A DNA stretch of 64,000 nt, taken from contig NZ_JAJEJV010000004.1 of the NCBI RefSeq assembly GCF_021390675.1, positions 2,542,001-2,606,000 on the forward strand, written 5' to 3'. Below are positions 27,601-36,108 of this stretch, piece after piece. The position numbers and the translations under genes were made by a program. The DNA is from Dyella sp. 2HG41-7 (lineage in GTDB: Bacteria; Pseudomonadota; Gammaproteobacteria; Xanthomonadales; Rhodanobacteraceae). The notes beneath the pieces were generated by a model. It had not been told where the DNA came from and did not search any database. It worked only from the letters and a program-made list of their open reading frames with translations. The number at the start of each line of letters is the position of its first letter. Positions within the stretch are counted from its first letter, which is position 1.

Positions 27601-30592
27601 CCAGATTGATCTGTTTGTTGACAGTGAGAATCTGCAACGACATGCCGCTGGGCGGCGCAAAACCGCCACCGGTGATGCTCAACGTGCCGCCCCAAGTGAA
27701 AAGGTTATACAACCCCGGCCCCATGCTGCCGACGTTGTTGACGTTGAGCGTGGAACTGCCGATCGACAAATTGCCGTCCACCACCACGTGATCGCTTTGT
27801 CCTGGGGTGCTGAAGTTAGGACCCGGCGCACCGAAATCGAAATCGAGTTGCGAGCCGTTGCCGACCGTAAGATCGCCGTTGATCGTCAACGTGCCGATGG
27901 CGCCCGCGCTCCCTGCCGCAAGCGCGGCGCCGTTGGACAACACGACACTACCCTGGACCGTGCCGTAACCGCCGAGCATGCCGCCGTTGACGCTCACGTC
28001 GCCGCCTACGGTCGCCGTGGTGTGCGTGCTGTCGCCGATCAACAACGTGGAGCCGGACGCGACGGAAGTCAGACCGCTATAAGTATTGGCGCCATCGAGT
28101 ATCAGCGTCCCCGTACCGGCCGACGTCAGCGTACCGCTGCCCGAGATCACGCCTGAATAAAGACCGGTGCTGGTTTGATTGAATACCAATGCGGCGTTGT
28201 CGAGGATGTTGCCCTGCAAGCTGGTGGTATTGCCCTGCAACGTGCCAGCGTTGATGGTCGTACCGCCGTTATACGTATCGACGCCGCTGAGCGTGACCGT
28301 ACCCGTGCCGTTCTTGATCACCGAACCGCTGCCGGAGATCACGCCACCGTAAGCTCCGTTGGTGGCTTGATTGAATACCAAGGCGGCGTTGTCGAGAATG
28401 TTGCCTTGCAGGCTTGTCGTGTCGCCTTGCAGTGTGCCCGCGCTGATGGTGGTGCCGCCGGTGTAGGAGTTGGCGCCCGCGAGTATCAGCGTGCCCGTGC
28501 CTGTTTTGGTAAGTCGGCCAGTACCGGTCACGTTGCCAGTGATGGTGAAATTGGCATCGTCCTGTATCGTCCCGCCGGTGCTGTTGGCCAGGGAAAAGCT
28601 GCGCGCCGTGGTAAAAACGGCGGTCGTTTCCAACACGCCGCCATCGAGTGTCACCGCACCGCTAGCGTTGCCGAGGTTGGCGTCGGCCGACACCAGCAGT
28701 GTTCCGCCGTTGATGGTCGTGCCGCCAAGATAAGCGTTATTGCCGGAAAATGCCTGCGTGCCGCCGTTAAGCGTAACGCCGCCATTGCCGCTGATCGCGC
28801 CGCTGAAATTGTCGTTGGCGGCGCTGTCGATCACCAGCGTATGCGCGCCGAGCGTCACGTTACCGCTGCCGGAAAGGCCGGCAATGGTTCCCGTAGCGCC
28901 GCTGGTGCCGCTGATATCAAACGTACCGCCATCGGAAACGTCGGCGCCTTGCATAGTGCCGGTGCCGGTCACCAATACCGAGCCCTGGTTGATCGTGAAC
29001 GCGCCGCTGAATGTGGACAGGTCGCCGGAAAGCGTCAGCGAACCGGTACCGTCTTTGATGAGGTGGCCCGCACCGCTGATCGTGCTGCTGTAGCTGCCAA
29101 TGGACGTCTGATTGAAATCCACCGCTGGCGTGCCGATACCATTGCTTACAAATGTCAGGCTGCCGTCGAACGCACTGCTGGTGCCCGTCAGCTCGCCTTG
29201 CTGGATCGTCCAATTGATGCCGGCATTACCGACGCCAGTCAGCGTCCAGTTGCTGTTGCCTGTTTTAGTATTGCTGAGAAACCCAACGATCAGTCCGGCA
29301 TTGAGCGATCCATTGACGTCACCGGCGAGCGTAAAAATGTCGCCGCCATTCGTCGAACCGCTGATGCTCTGAATGTTGCCGACGAAGGAGGCGCCCGATA
29401 GCAAAACGATCTGGTTGCCGCCGCCGGAAAACAGCACCGAGTCCGCCTGCACGTCGCCATTGTTGCCGCCGTCAATGGTGCCGTCGGTGATAACGGTAAC
29501 GCCGCCCCACCCCCGCACACCGACACCTGGCTGGCCATCTTGCGCACTGGGAATCGGAGAAACCGTGTTGGCGTTGCCGCCGAGAATCGTGCCCGCGTTT
29601 TCAAGCGACGAACCTGCACCAACAAGATTGACGCCAGCACCGCCACCGCCGTAGCCACCAGGTAGATTTCCACCGTCCTGATAAATGCCTGGATTACCAC
29701 CAAGTCCGCCGATAATCGAACCGGTGGTGTTATTGGTAACAGCGGTACCGGCGCCGAGCACCAGCAGACCATCGCCACCGCCGCCGCCGCTACCGGCATA
29801 ACCGCCATTGCCGCCATTGCCGCCCGCGCCACCCAGCATTCTGCCGTTATTGATCAGGGAGACGCCGCCGGCACCTGCAGCAATGATCACGCCCGCGCCG
29901 CCGCCGCCGCCACCACCAGGATCGCCATTCGTCGCGTTGCCATTCGACACCGTGGCTGTCGCGTCGCCGCCCCTGCCACCCGTACCGCCAGCGATGGTGG
30001 TCGTGCTTCCAACAATCGGCGCCGAGTTGGCATCATTGATGTAAACGCCGGCGCCGCCGCCACCGCCACCGCCACCCACGATGCTCGACCCGGACTCCGC
30101 TTGGCCCGCCCCTCCGGTGCCGCCGGTTACCGATGCCCCGACACCCGTCGAACCTGTCGCGCCCACCCCACCGCCGGCCCCACCGTTTGCCGTGATATTT
30201 GTCGCACCCACATGGAAGACGCCGTTTGCGCCACTGCCGCCGACGCCGTTGGTAGCGGTATTGCCGGCACTTTCGCTGGTGTTTGGGTTCCATACGATCG
30301 CATCGCCGCCGACGCCGTTGCCCGCGCCGCCATCAGGACTGCGACCGGGACGACCGCCAACACCACCCGCCGCGCCGCAACCGGATGGATTGGCGGGCGT
30401 GCAGGTTTGACTCCACACAGGCAGGCTCACAAAGGCGAATGCCAAGGTGGCGATCGCCAGCGCAAGCGGATGACGTCGCAGCGCGCGCGTGGCGGATTTC
30501 CCGGAGGGCGAACTTGGCGCGTGCGAAAGCTCGGAAGTCACCTGCACGACAGCCAGCGACCGATTCCAAACGAGTCGATAAATGCGGTTCAT
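24608..30592 (-). CDS. Giant type Va autotransporter with Gly-rich passenger
   Basis: About 1994 residues from the ATG that gives MNRIYRLVWNRSLAVVQVTS, the extended signal peptide region found in large autotransporters; the frame continues 39 codons upstream without family support. After the signal comes a very Gly-rich stretch of about 270 residues with GGAGG and GGGGGGG runs. Then follow many autotransporter-associated beta-strand repeats of the form GTLxLxGxNTYTGGTTIxxGTL. A C-terminal 12-strand translocator ends in SFGFTKHF with the expected terminal Phe. It should be secreted through the outer membrane as an adhesin or surface fibre. The gene stands alone. Confidence 0.92.
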   Translation of the reverse strand: MNRIYRLVWNRSLAVVQVTSELSHAPSSPSGKSATRALRRHPLALAIATLAFAFVSLPVWSQTCTPANPSGCGAAGGVGGRPGRSPDGGAGNGVGGDAIVWNPNTSESAGNTATNGVGGSGANGVFHVGATNITANGGAGGGVGATGSTGVGASVTGGTGGAGQAESGSSIVGGGGGGGGAGVYINDANSAPIVGSTTTIAGGTGGRGGDATATVSNGNATNGDPGGGGGGGAGVIIAAGAGGVSLINNGRMLGGAGGNGGNGGYAGSGGGGGDGLLVLGAGTAVTNNTTGSIIGGLGGNPGIYQDGGNLPGGYGGGGAGVNLVGAGSSLENAGTILGGNANTVSPIPSAQDGQPGVGVRGWGGVTVITDGTIDGGNNGDVQADSVLFSGGGNQIVLLSGASFVGNIQSISGSTNGGDIFTLAGDVNGSLNAGLIVGFLSNTKTGNSNWTLTGVGNAGINWTIQQGELTGTSSAFDGSLTFVSNGIGTPAVDFNQTSIGSYSSTISGAGHLIKDGTGSLTLSGDLSTFSGAFTINQGSVLVTGTGTMQGADVSDGGTFDISGTSGATGTIAGLSGSGNVTLGAHTLVIDSAANDNFSGAISGNGGVTLNGGTQAFSGNNAYLGGTTINGGTLLVSADANLGNASGAVTLDGGVLETTAVFTTARSFSLANSTGGTIQDDANFTITGNVTGTGRLTKTGTGTLILAGANSYTGGTTISAGTLQGDTTSLQGNILDNAALVFNQATNGAYGGVISGSGSVIKNGTGTVTLSGVDTYNGGTTINAGTLQGNTTSLQGNILDNAALVFNQTSTGLYSGVISGSGTLTSAGTGTLILDGANTYSGLTSVASGSTLLIGDSTHTTATVGGDVSVNGGMLGGYGTVQGSVVLSNGAALAAGSAGAIGTLTINGDLTVGNGSQLDFDFGAPGPNFSTPGQSDHVVVDGNLSIGSSTLNVNNVGSMGPGLYNLFTWGGTLSITGGGFAPPSGMSLQILTVNKQINLVDTQNLTLDEWDANGLAGPGVMGGGSGTWSVTSNTWSDTTGQFVGPMSPQPGFAIFGGASGTVTVDDSSGSVGATGMQFVSDGYHLTGGAIDLVGQGGVAPVLRVSSGDTAIIDNELDGTSGFNKTDGGTLVLTGTNLYTGTTTLSGGYLSVSSDANLGASGNPLDFEGGTLEITGTSFSQTARNITWGAPGGGFDIDDAANTFTVSQALGGAGGLLKSGAGTLVLVGNNTYTGDTIISGGTLQLGNGGTAGAITGNVVLGGGNSTLIFDHSGTDFFYGNISGSGSLIDKDHTLALAGNNTFTGTTYVVGAPGSVLEIGMGGPGGSLASSVYIGAGNKLAISPGQHFGAVMPGVISGPGAFDQVSGTTILTNDNTYTGGTTIDGGTLQLGENGTTGSIAGNVAINSAGTLSFSHSGSETFSGSLSGNGNLNDFDSGTLTLTGNNSFNGTTTVISGTLQLGDGGTTGNIAGPIQLRSGTALVIDQSGITNQNSIISGNGSLTKLGLGTLIMDAVNTYTGGTTISAGTLEVGDSNTPNASIEGAVDVQNGGTLRGHGTVAGNVTNDGIVWPGGSMGTLTIQGNYTQNADGTLQLDVTPTQSSMLKVTGNASLNGTLDLIFAPGTYNNSKIDLVQAGSVMGTFKTVNGTVPGSLNSQVSYDASSVALVLAQQSVTPLGGSLFGNQMRSVDVENQQDMNAVLDVAMIPRGTQCDGDRAPSMQNVTAACGSGAWAQYSGSNIVLDGSNGSNGTAFGFVGGADYEVGDVVHVGLEAGVDELNGNNRQGGNSRVDSAHGGFYAYADAGPAVLSALVDTTHSDYHFNRATGIGMATSTPGGNLLSAAMQAAWPLQVSQWQLTPEVGALYQKQTLSGFAETINSTNQNAASFPVDGMRTRYTALQPYAIMAIERHFVAQGVTYVPEVSLGYRYDTHSIATPTVQVSAQDGTVFDLPGATQGRGMGTANARITAEAGASWSLYVDYQGFFGSHLQDNALSFGFTKHF
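28100..28490 (-). repeat. 192-bp tandem duplication inside the autotransporter passenger
   Basis: Two adjacent blocks encode nearly the same 64-residue unit, containing TTSLQGNILDNAALVFNQ and then a GTGT-LxG-GxNTY module. Matching bases start near 28172 and 28364, an offset of exactly 192 (64 codons). Other passenger repeats are much more divergent, so this copy is recent or is being homogenised. Confidence 0.75.
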
Positions 30593-30855
30593 TCGATTTT
30601 CCCCTGCAGCGCGCCGAATCGCTTCGGGCAAGAAGCGATCGCGACTGAAATTCGCGGCCATTCGATGCCGCCGATAAAACCCCTGAAGCGAAACGCTCTC
30701 GCGCGCCAACGTTCGTCAGCGTATGTGCGTCGCTCGAGCTATGCGTCTGCGCCCCTCCAACTATCGTGATCCAGTTCGGAGACGCCATCAACCATTTTTC
30801 GTCGGGTAGCACGCATCGCAACGCCATCAACCGCTTGCCCGTGCGCTGAGAACGA

Positions 30856-31668
30856 TTACACCACTCGCACCGACTGCGGATTCGCCTGCGCATTCAACCA
30901 GAACGCGTCGTTTTCGAATCGCCGAAAGACATCCGGCGGCAGCACGGTCGTGCGTTCCTGCGCCACGATTTTTTTGCCGATTGCGTGCAATCCCGGCGTA
31001 CCGGCGCGCGCGTCGAACTCGTCGGCGTCGAATTGCACGCTGTCGAAATCGTGCTTGAAAGCCGGCTCGCCGATGAAGTCGTAAACGGCCGCCATCGCCC
31101 TGGCTGGATCTCGCACCAACGTCTCGTATTGCAGCAGCATTAAATGCTGCGCATGTTCTCCGTAAAAGGCTTCCTTCAACGCGTTATATGCGTATCCCAC
31201 CATGCCGTCGCCGTTGGCGAGTCCTTCGGCCCTGGTATAAACGGTGCCTCCCGTTTGGTAACTGAAAATGGAGGACGGGCGCAGTGCGTTATTGCGGACC
31301 AAACGCTCCACGCTGTCGATCACCCACGATACGTGACGCACGCAGGCGATCATTTTCACGCTCGGAAAAAGCCCGCATAACACCGGCAATTTCGAACACC
31401 ATATGCGACTGGTATCGAAGACGACCTCGGCGGTGTATTCCGGACCGTAATAGCTCTCGAACAGATTTTGCAGCACGCGCCGCCGTTGCTGATCGGTAAT
31501 GAATACCGAAAACTCGTTGCGATCGCTCATCTCGCCCAACATGGCGTTGACCATGCCTGAGAGCGGGCCGCTCATATTCGCGTAAAACCGGGGATTCTGT
31601 CGCAGTAGCGCCGCCAACAATGTGGAACCGGATCGTGGCAAGCCTGATATGAAATGCATGGGGCGCAT
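30856..31668 (-). CDS. Sulfotransferase family protein (paralogue 2)
   Basis: 270 residues from the ATG giving MRPMHFISGLPRSGSTLL, supported by an AGGGA ribosome site; a longer frame from 31713 lacks one. The PAPS-binding loop PRSGSTLL lies at residues 11-18, and MIACVRHVSWVIDSVERLVR matches the 3'-phosphate region. It aligns over its whole length with the product of 3144-3989 (for example FDADEFDARAGTPGLHA against YQADEFDARVGMPGLHT). The acceptor is unknown. The gene is flanked by the autotransporter and a divergent CPBP gene, with no evident pathway partner. Confidence 0.85.
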   Translation of the reverse strand: MRPMHFISGLPRSGSTLLAALLRQNPRFYANMSGPLSGMVNAMLGEMSDRNEFSVFITDQQRRRVLQNLFESYYGPEYTAEVVFDTSRIWCSKLPVLCGLFPSVKMIACVRHVSWVIDSVERLVRNNALRPSSIFSYQTGGTVYTRAEGLANGDGMVGYAYNALKEAFYGEHAQHLMLLQYETLVRDPARAMAAVYDFIGEPAFKHDFDSVQFDADEFDARAGTPGLHAIGKKIVAQERTTVLPPDVFRRFENDAFWLNAQANPQSVRVV

Positions 31669-31884
31669 GGGTGTCCCTTTTTCCGTAGCTGATTTTATGA
31701 ATTGCATCGACACGAACGATTATGCGTGATTATCTGCGATGCGTTTGAAGCCAAGTCACGGCATGCCATTTGGCAGGAGTGTCTTTTGGCAGTCGTCTTC
31801 CTTCGTTGGCAGGGACAAGCTGCATTGGAAAGCCATCGTCGTGCCCAGGGGCACGTCCGCGAGCAACGCAAAGAGGGCGCATCC

Positions 31885-32724
31885 ATGCATACGTCTTTTC
31901 GCACACCGGCGTGGTTTTACTTTGCGCTCGCCTTCGCTATTACATGGGTGTTCTGGCTTTTTCCGATACTGGCCAGTCGCGGCGTCTTGCAACTGGGACA
32001 AGGTGCGCAATTGGTGTGTCTGTTCGCCGGCTCCTTTGGGCCTTTTATCGCTTCGTTCGTCGCGACTTTTCGCGATGGGCGCTGGCCGGAAGTGCGCGAA
32101 TTCGCCGGACGAAGCCTGCGCTATCGCATGGGGCCCGTCTATTTTCTCGCCGCCATGTTGCTTGTGCCGGTCGTGGGTGGTCTTGCGATGTGGTGGCTGG
32201 CGAGTCACGGCGGTCCGCCGTTCGCCTTCCAGGTAAAGCCAAGCCATGCTCCGCTACTGTATGTGGAACTGTTCCTGTTCGGCGGTTCCGTCAACGAAGA
32301 ATTCGGCTGGGCCTACGCGATCGATCGCTTGCAGCAACGCAGCAGTTTGCTTCGCTCCGCCGTAGTGTTGGGCGTGATCTGGGGTTGCTGGCACATCCCG
32401 CTGTTTTTCACGCCCGGCCTGACGCAGTCGTTTATGCCGTTCTGGGCGTTTATCGTCTTTACCATCGGGCTGCGCATCGTGATTGTCTGGGGTTATGCAA
32501 GCAATCGCCAAAGCATTCTGATTGCCCTGCTCTTTCATACGGCGAGCAATTTCGCCTTCAATCTGTATAACGTCGTAGATCGCTCGCCACGTCACGACGA
32601 ACGCGGCTTTGTCGCCTACGCGCTGATCATGCTTGCCGTTGCGCTGCCAATAGCGCTTGTCGCGCGCTGCTATCGCAACGTTTCGCCCAATTCGCTTGCC
32701 AGCAACAGTGCCAATGCGGGTTAG
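31885..32724 (+). CDS. CPBP-family intramembrane protein (Rce1/Abi-like)
   Basis: 279 residues from the ATG preceded by AAGAGGG; the frame extends upstream without a ribosome site. About seven hydrophobic helices. The family's glutamate motif is present as NEEFGWA, where the usual EExxxR arginine is replaced by Ala. The first His motif is WGCWHIP and the second is FHTASN. These residues form the metal-independent glutamate protease site in Rce1-like enzymes. The missing Arg makes activity uncertain. It may process a small peptide or protect against a bacteriocin; no partner is encoded beside it. Confidence 0.8.
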   Translation: MHTSFRTPAWFYFALAFAITWVFWLFPILASRGVLQLGQGAQLVCLFAGSFGPFIASFVATFRDGRWPEVREFAGRSLRYRMGPVYFLAAMLLVPVVGGLAMWWLASHGGPPFAFQVKPSHAPLLYVELFLFGGSVNEEFGWAYAIDRLQQRSSLLRSAVVLGVIWGCWHIPLFFTPGLTQSFMPFWAFIVFTIGLRIVIVWGYASNRQSILIALLFHTASNFAFNLYNVVDRSPRHDERGFVAYALIMLAVALPIALVARCYRNVSPNSLASNSANAG

Positions 32725-32730
32725 CGAGGA

Positions 32731-33744
32731 CTAGATGCTGGCCTCGGCATGCGTTCCAGATGCTTGCTGCATCTGTAGCGCCTGCTTGGCGACTTTGGCG
32801 GTGTGATGGTTGCCGTCATGGCTCCATCCGGGCGGCATCACCAGGTACAGCAACTTGTTGCCGATTCCCGGCGCGAGCCATACGTCCCGCCCCAGCAACC
32901 AAAATTCGCCCAAGTAAGCGTCCAGCACGCTGTAGGGCTTTACCGGCCGCGTGATGCCGTATTCGATCCGCTCATTGTCATGCACTTCCATATACGTGCC
33001 GAAAATGCGATCCCAGATCGGCAGCAAGTTGCAGAAGTTGGTGTCCATATAAAGCACGTTGCGCGCGTGGTGGACGCGATGGTGCGACGGCGTCAGCACC
33101 ACGCGATAAAACACGCCAAGCTTCCCTTCCTTGAGCACATTCTCTCCTACATGGATCAGACTGCCCCAAAAGCTGTCGATGATCATGATCAGAATCAGCA
33201 GCGGCGGACTCACCCCCAACAGCATGCAAATGCTGGTGCGAACAAAATCGGCATAGGGACCTTCCAGAAAAATATGCGCGAAATTCACCGATAGGTTCAT
33301 CGCGACAGGCGCATGGTGAGTCGAGTGCAAACACCACAGCAAGCGCACCTTGTGCGCCAGAAAGTGATAGACAAAATGAGCCAGCTCCCACACCACATAG
33401 CCGTAGAGCAGTCCGTACCATGTAAGCCCGGCCTGGAACGGCGCAAGGCGGTTGAACAACCCGATGCAGAAGCCAACCATGGCGATGGTGAGAAAGGTGC
33501 CGATAATGCGATTCAACACCATCGTCAAAAGCGGAACCTGATAGTCCTCGCGTTTAACTTTGCGAAGCAAGATGCCGCGCAGGAGTTCGACCACCAGCAA
33601 CAGTGGAACGATTGGGGCGATCGTGCTGCCGAAACCGTCCACCGTGAGCAGCTTTTGATAGTTGCCCGACGCGAACATGTCGAACACGGGCCCCAAGCCG
33701 AAAAAGTCGGCGAGCTGGTGGTGAATCCAGATCAAAATATCCAC
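32731..33744 (-). CDS. Sterol desaturase/fatty acid hydroxylase-family membrane protein
   Basis: About 337 residues from a GTG with a perfectly spaced GGAGG (six bases); upstream ATG and TTG codons in the frame have no ribosome site. The diiron histidine clusters are present: HFVYHFLAHK, LHSTHH, and HRVHHARN. Four or more hydrophobic helices surround them. Such enzymes hydroxylate or desaturate lipids at the inner membrane. The substrate is unknown. It ends 6 bases after the CPBP stop on the opposite strand and starts 80 bases after the SGNH-GH43 stop. Confidence 0.87.
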   Translation of the reverse strand: MDILIWIHHQLADFFGLGPVFDMFASGNYQKLLTVDGFGSTIAPIVPLLLVVELLRGILLRKVKREDYQVPLLTMVLNRIIGTFLTIAMVGFCIGLFNRLAPFQAGLTWYGLLYGYVVWELAHFVYHFLAHKVRLLWCLHSTHHAPVAMNLSVNFAHIFLEGPYADFVRTSICMLLGVSPPLLILIMIIDSFWGSLIHVGENVLKEGKLGVFYRVVLTPSHHRVHHARNVLYMDTNFCNLLPIWDRIFGTYMEVHDNERIEYGITRPVKPYSVLDAYLGEFWLLGRDVWLAPGIGNKLLYLVMPPGWSHDGNHHTAKVAKQALQMQQASGTHAEASI

Positions 33745-33823
33745 GGCAGCCCTCCGCTGCGGCGACGGCATTGGCGCAACAAGCGCCAATTTGTCACGAT
33801 CTAAATGCTTGTGCAAGCACAAG

Positions 33824-36007
33824 CTACGCGCCGGTCATGAAATCGGGCCGCCCTTGCGCATCCCAGCGAAACGGCTTGATGTACGGCGCGCGTCGCGACG
33901 TGCATTTCCAGCCTGGGCCGCCATTGGCATGGAAAAGAATCCAATCCTTTCCATCGGGGGTTTTGAAGAAACCGTTGTGTCCTGGCGCATAGAAACCAAG
34001 CTTGGTCGAACTGGTGAGCACCGGTGTCGGCGATTTGCGCCATGCCGAGGGATCGAGCAGGTCGGCGTCGGGATTCGCTTGCAGAAGACCCAGCGAATAG
34101 CCGTCCGACCAACATGCACTGGCCGAATACGTGAGGAACAACGTACCACGCGGCCCTTCGAGAAATTCGGGCGCTTCCATGATTTTGCGACCGCCCTGCA
34201 TTTCCCAACTGAACGTGGGATGCGCAATATCCACTTGCGGTTCGCCCAACGTCCAAGGATTGGTCATCGGCGCGATGATCAAGTCGCTGTGATCGCCGAC
34301 ATATGCGGAATAGACGAAATAAAACTTGCCCGCATGATCGAACACCGTGCCGTCGATGCCGGTGAGATGCGTTTTGAGCATGCCTTTGTCCAGCCACTGG
34401 CCTTGCGTCGGATCGGGCGAACCGTTCTCCAACACAAATACATGACGATGCGCGTCATCGTCGTGCGCTTTGTCGGCGGCGGAATAATAGAGATACCACT
34501 TGTTACTCAAATAATGCAGTTCAGGAGCCCAGATCGACGTGGAATTCGGACCTCTCTCCGGTGCGCGCCACGCCACAACGGGCTGCGCATCGGCGAGCCG
34601 CGTCATATCTGTGGTTTTACGCAATGAAATGCGATTGCCTTCGGTGCTGGTGTAGTAATAAACACCATCGCGTTGCGTCACCCACGGATCCGGGCCCGAC
34701 GGCAACAGCGGCGCTTCGCCGAGTGCCGCTTTCGCCGAACACTGAAACAGCGCCAGCGGAATCGCCTCGGCCATGGCCCGATAGCCGGCGTCGTTGGGAT
34801 GAATGTGATCCCCGCTATCGAAAGCCAGCAGCATTTGTTCCGGATGCGAGGGGTCACGCAACACCGCATCGAAATCGATCACCGCGTCATAGGGCGCTTG
34901 ACGTCGTATCCATTCATTGATGGCCTGGCGTGCCTGCTCGCTTTGTTGCGAGTACGCGCCTTGAGTTCCCCCGAACGGCGGCAATGTCGCACCGTACACG
35001 TGTAACCCGTGCGCCTTCGCCTGCTCCACGATGTGTCCAAGCGCAGCGATAACGGGCTGTGCGAGCGCATCCGCGTCCGGCAGCGGTTTGCCGGCATTAC
35101 GCGCCGCGATAGTTGGTTCGCCGACATCGTTGATACCGCCAAGCACCAGCAAATAGCGTGCACCAGGGACATTCAACACGTCGTACGGCAAGCGATCGAT
35201 CATGCGATCGCCCTGACCAAAATTCCCCAAACCCGCCGCCACCTGATTACCGTCGATGCCGGCATTGAGAACCGGATCGACACAGCCGGCCGCACGAAGG
35301 CGCGCGGCGAGCAACTCCGGATAGCCATGCCCCGCGCTGGCGCGAAAACCATTCGTAATCGAATCGCCTAACGCAACAATGGCGTGCGTGCTCGGTTTGG
35401 CGAACGCATCGACGCGCGTCAGCCAGTCGTAGCCGGCAACCGGTTCCGCACCTTGAAAGACTGCATCCTTGGTGTGATCGCCCGAGGCCGAAAGAAATTG
35501 TCGATAGCGCGCATCGACGTGCCACGAAGCCGCTTGCACGCTATCAGGAACGAACAAGCTCAGAGCGATACGTTCGCCTGCATGTCCCGTAAAAGCGACC
35601 GGATCGCTCTCGACGACACCGCCCACCGGCAGCACCACGTGATTCATTCCGTGGAACGTTACCGGTACCGTGGAAGAAGGATCGATAGCATCGCCATCCT
35701 CGCCCGCACCACGCGCAAGCGTAACGTGCCGCAGCGTCACCGGATTTGCACCGTAGCGATTGTCCAGATGAATGCGCAGCGAGCTTCCGTCCGCGCCGAG
35801 ACGCACAAATTCGCGCACAGTTTGTGCGTGTATGGATTGATTGGTTGGCGGTTGCGGCAATTCGACGTTCGGTTGAATCGGGTTGCGCAGCGGCGCCGCG
35901 CTCCAAACCGCGGTCCATTGCTGCTCGGCTACCGCGTTGCCGCACAGCGTCGAAAAAAGGGCCAGACCGAGCCATACACGAATCGTGAGTCGAAACCGCT
36001 GACGCAT
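33824..36007 (-). CDS. Secreted SGNH esterase-GH43 glycosidase fusion
   Basis: 727 residues with a signal peptide ending near GNAVAE and a GGAGG ribosome site. Residues about 30-420 are an SGNH/GDSL hydrolase with GDSITNG at 214-220, GGIND at 290-294 and the catalytic DHIH at about 400-403. Residues about 430-727 are a five-blade GH43 domain: the base Asp in GPDPWV (D440), the DGTVF block, and the acid Glu in MEAPEFLE. The esterase half resembles rhamnogalacturonan/acetyl esterases and the GH43 half resembles arabinan/xylan exo-enzymes. It should deacylate and trim a plant polysaccharide side chain in the periplasm or outside. Confidence 0.88.
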   Translation of the reverse strand: MRQRFRLTIRVWLGLALFSTLCGNAVAEQQWTAVWSAAPLRNPIQPNVELPQPPTNQSIHAQTVREFVRLGADGSSLRIHLDNRYGANPVTLRHVTLARGAGEDGDAIDPSSTVPVTFHGMNHVVLPVGGVVESDPVAFTGHAGERIALSLFVPDSVQAASWHVDARYRQFLSASGDHTKDAVFQGAEPVAGYDWLTRVDAFAKPSTHAIVALGDSITNGFRASAGHGYPELLAARLRAAGCVDPVLNAGIDGNQVAAGLGNFGQGDRMIDRLPYDVLNVPGARYLLVLGGINDVGEPTIAARNAGKPLPDADALAQPVIAALGHIVEQAKAHGLHVYGATLPPFGGTQGAYSQQSEQARQAINEWIRRQAPYDAVIDFDAVLRDPSHPEQMLLAFDSGDHIHPNDAGYRAMAEAIPLALFQCSAKAALGEAPLLPSGPDPWVTQRDGVYYYTSTEGNRISLRKTTDMTRLADAQPVVAWRAPERGPNSTSIWAPELHYLSNKWYLYYSAADKAHDDDAHRHVFVLENGSPDPTQGQWLDKGMLKTHLTGIDGTVFDHAGKFYFVYSAYVGDHSDLIIAPMTNPWTLGEPQVDIAHPTFSWEMQGGRKIMEAPEFLEGPRGTLFLTYSASACWSDGYSLGLLQANPDADLLDPSAWRKSPTPVLTSSTKLGFYAPGHNGFFKTPDGKDWILFHANGGPGWKCTSRRAPYIKPFRWDAQGRPDFMTGA

Positions 36008-36108
36008 CCGTCCAGCCTCCAGAAATATATCGACGTCATCCCATCATATTGTATGACAATTGCACAAGTGTCGAGCGAAAGATCGAAGAGATGTGCCGAC
36101 GGTTGGCA

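Noticed and set aside
28175-29401. 408-codon plus-strand open frame
   Set aside because: It is antisense to autotransporter repeats; repeated coding sequence produces long mirrored frames.
24608-30592. CRISPR-like repetition
   Set aside because: Repeats are coding, in frame, degenerate and without unique spacers of constant length.
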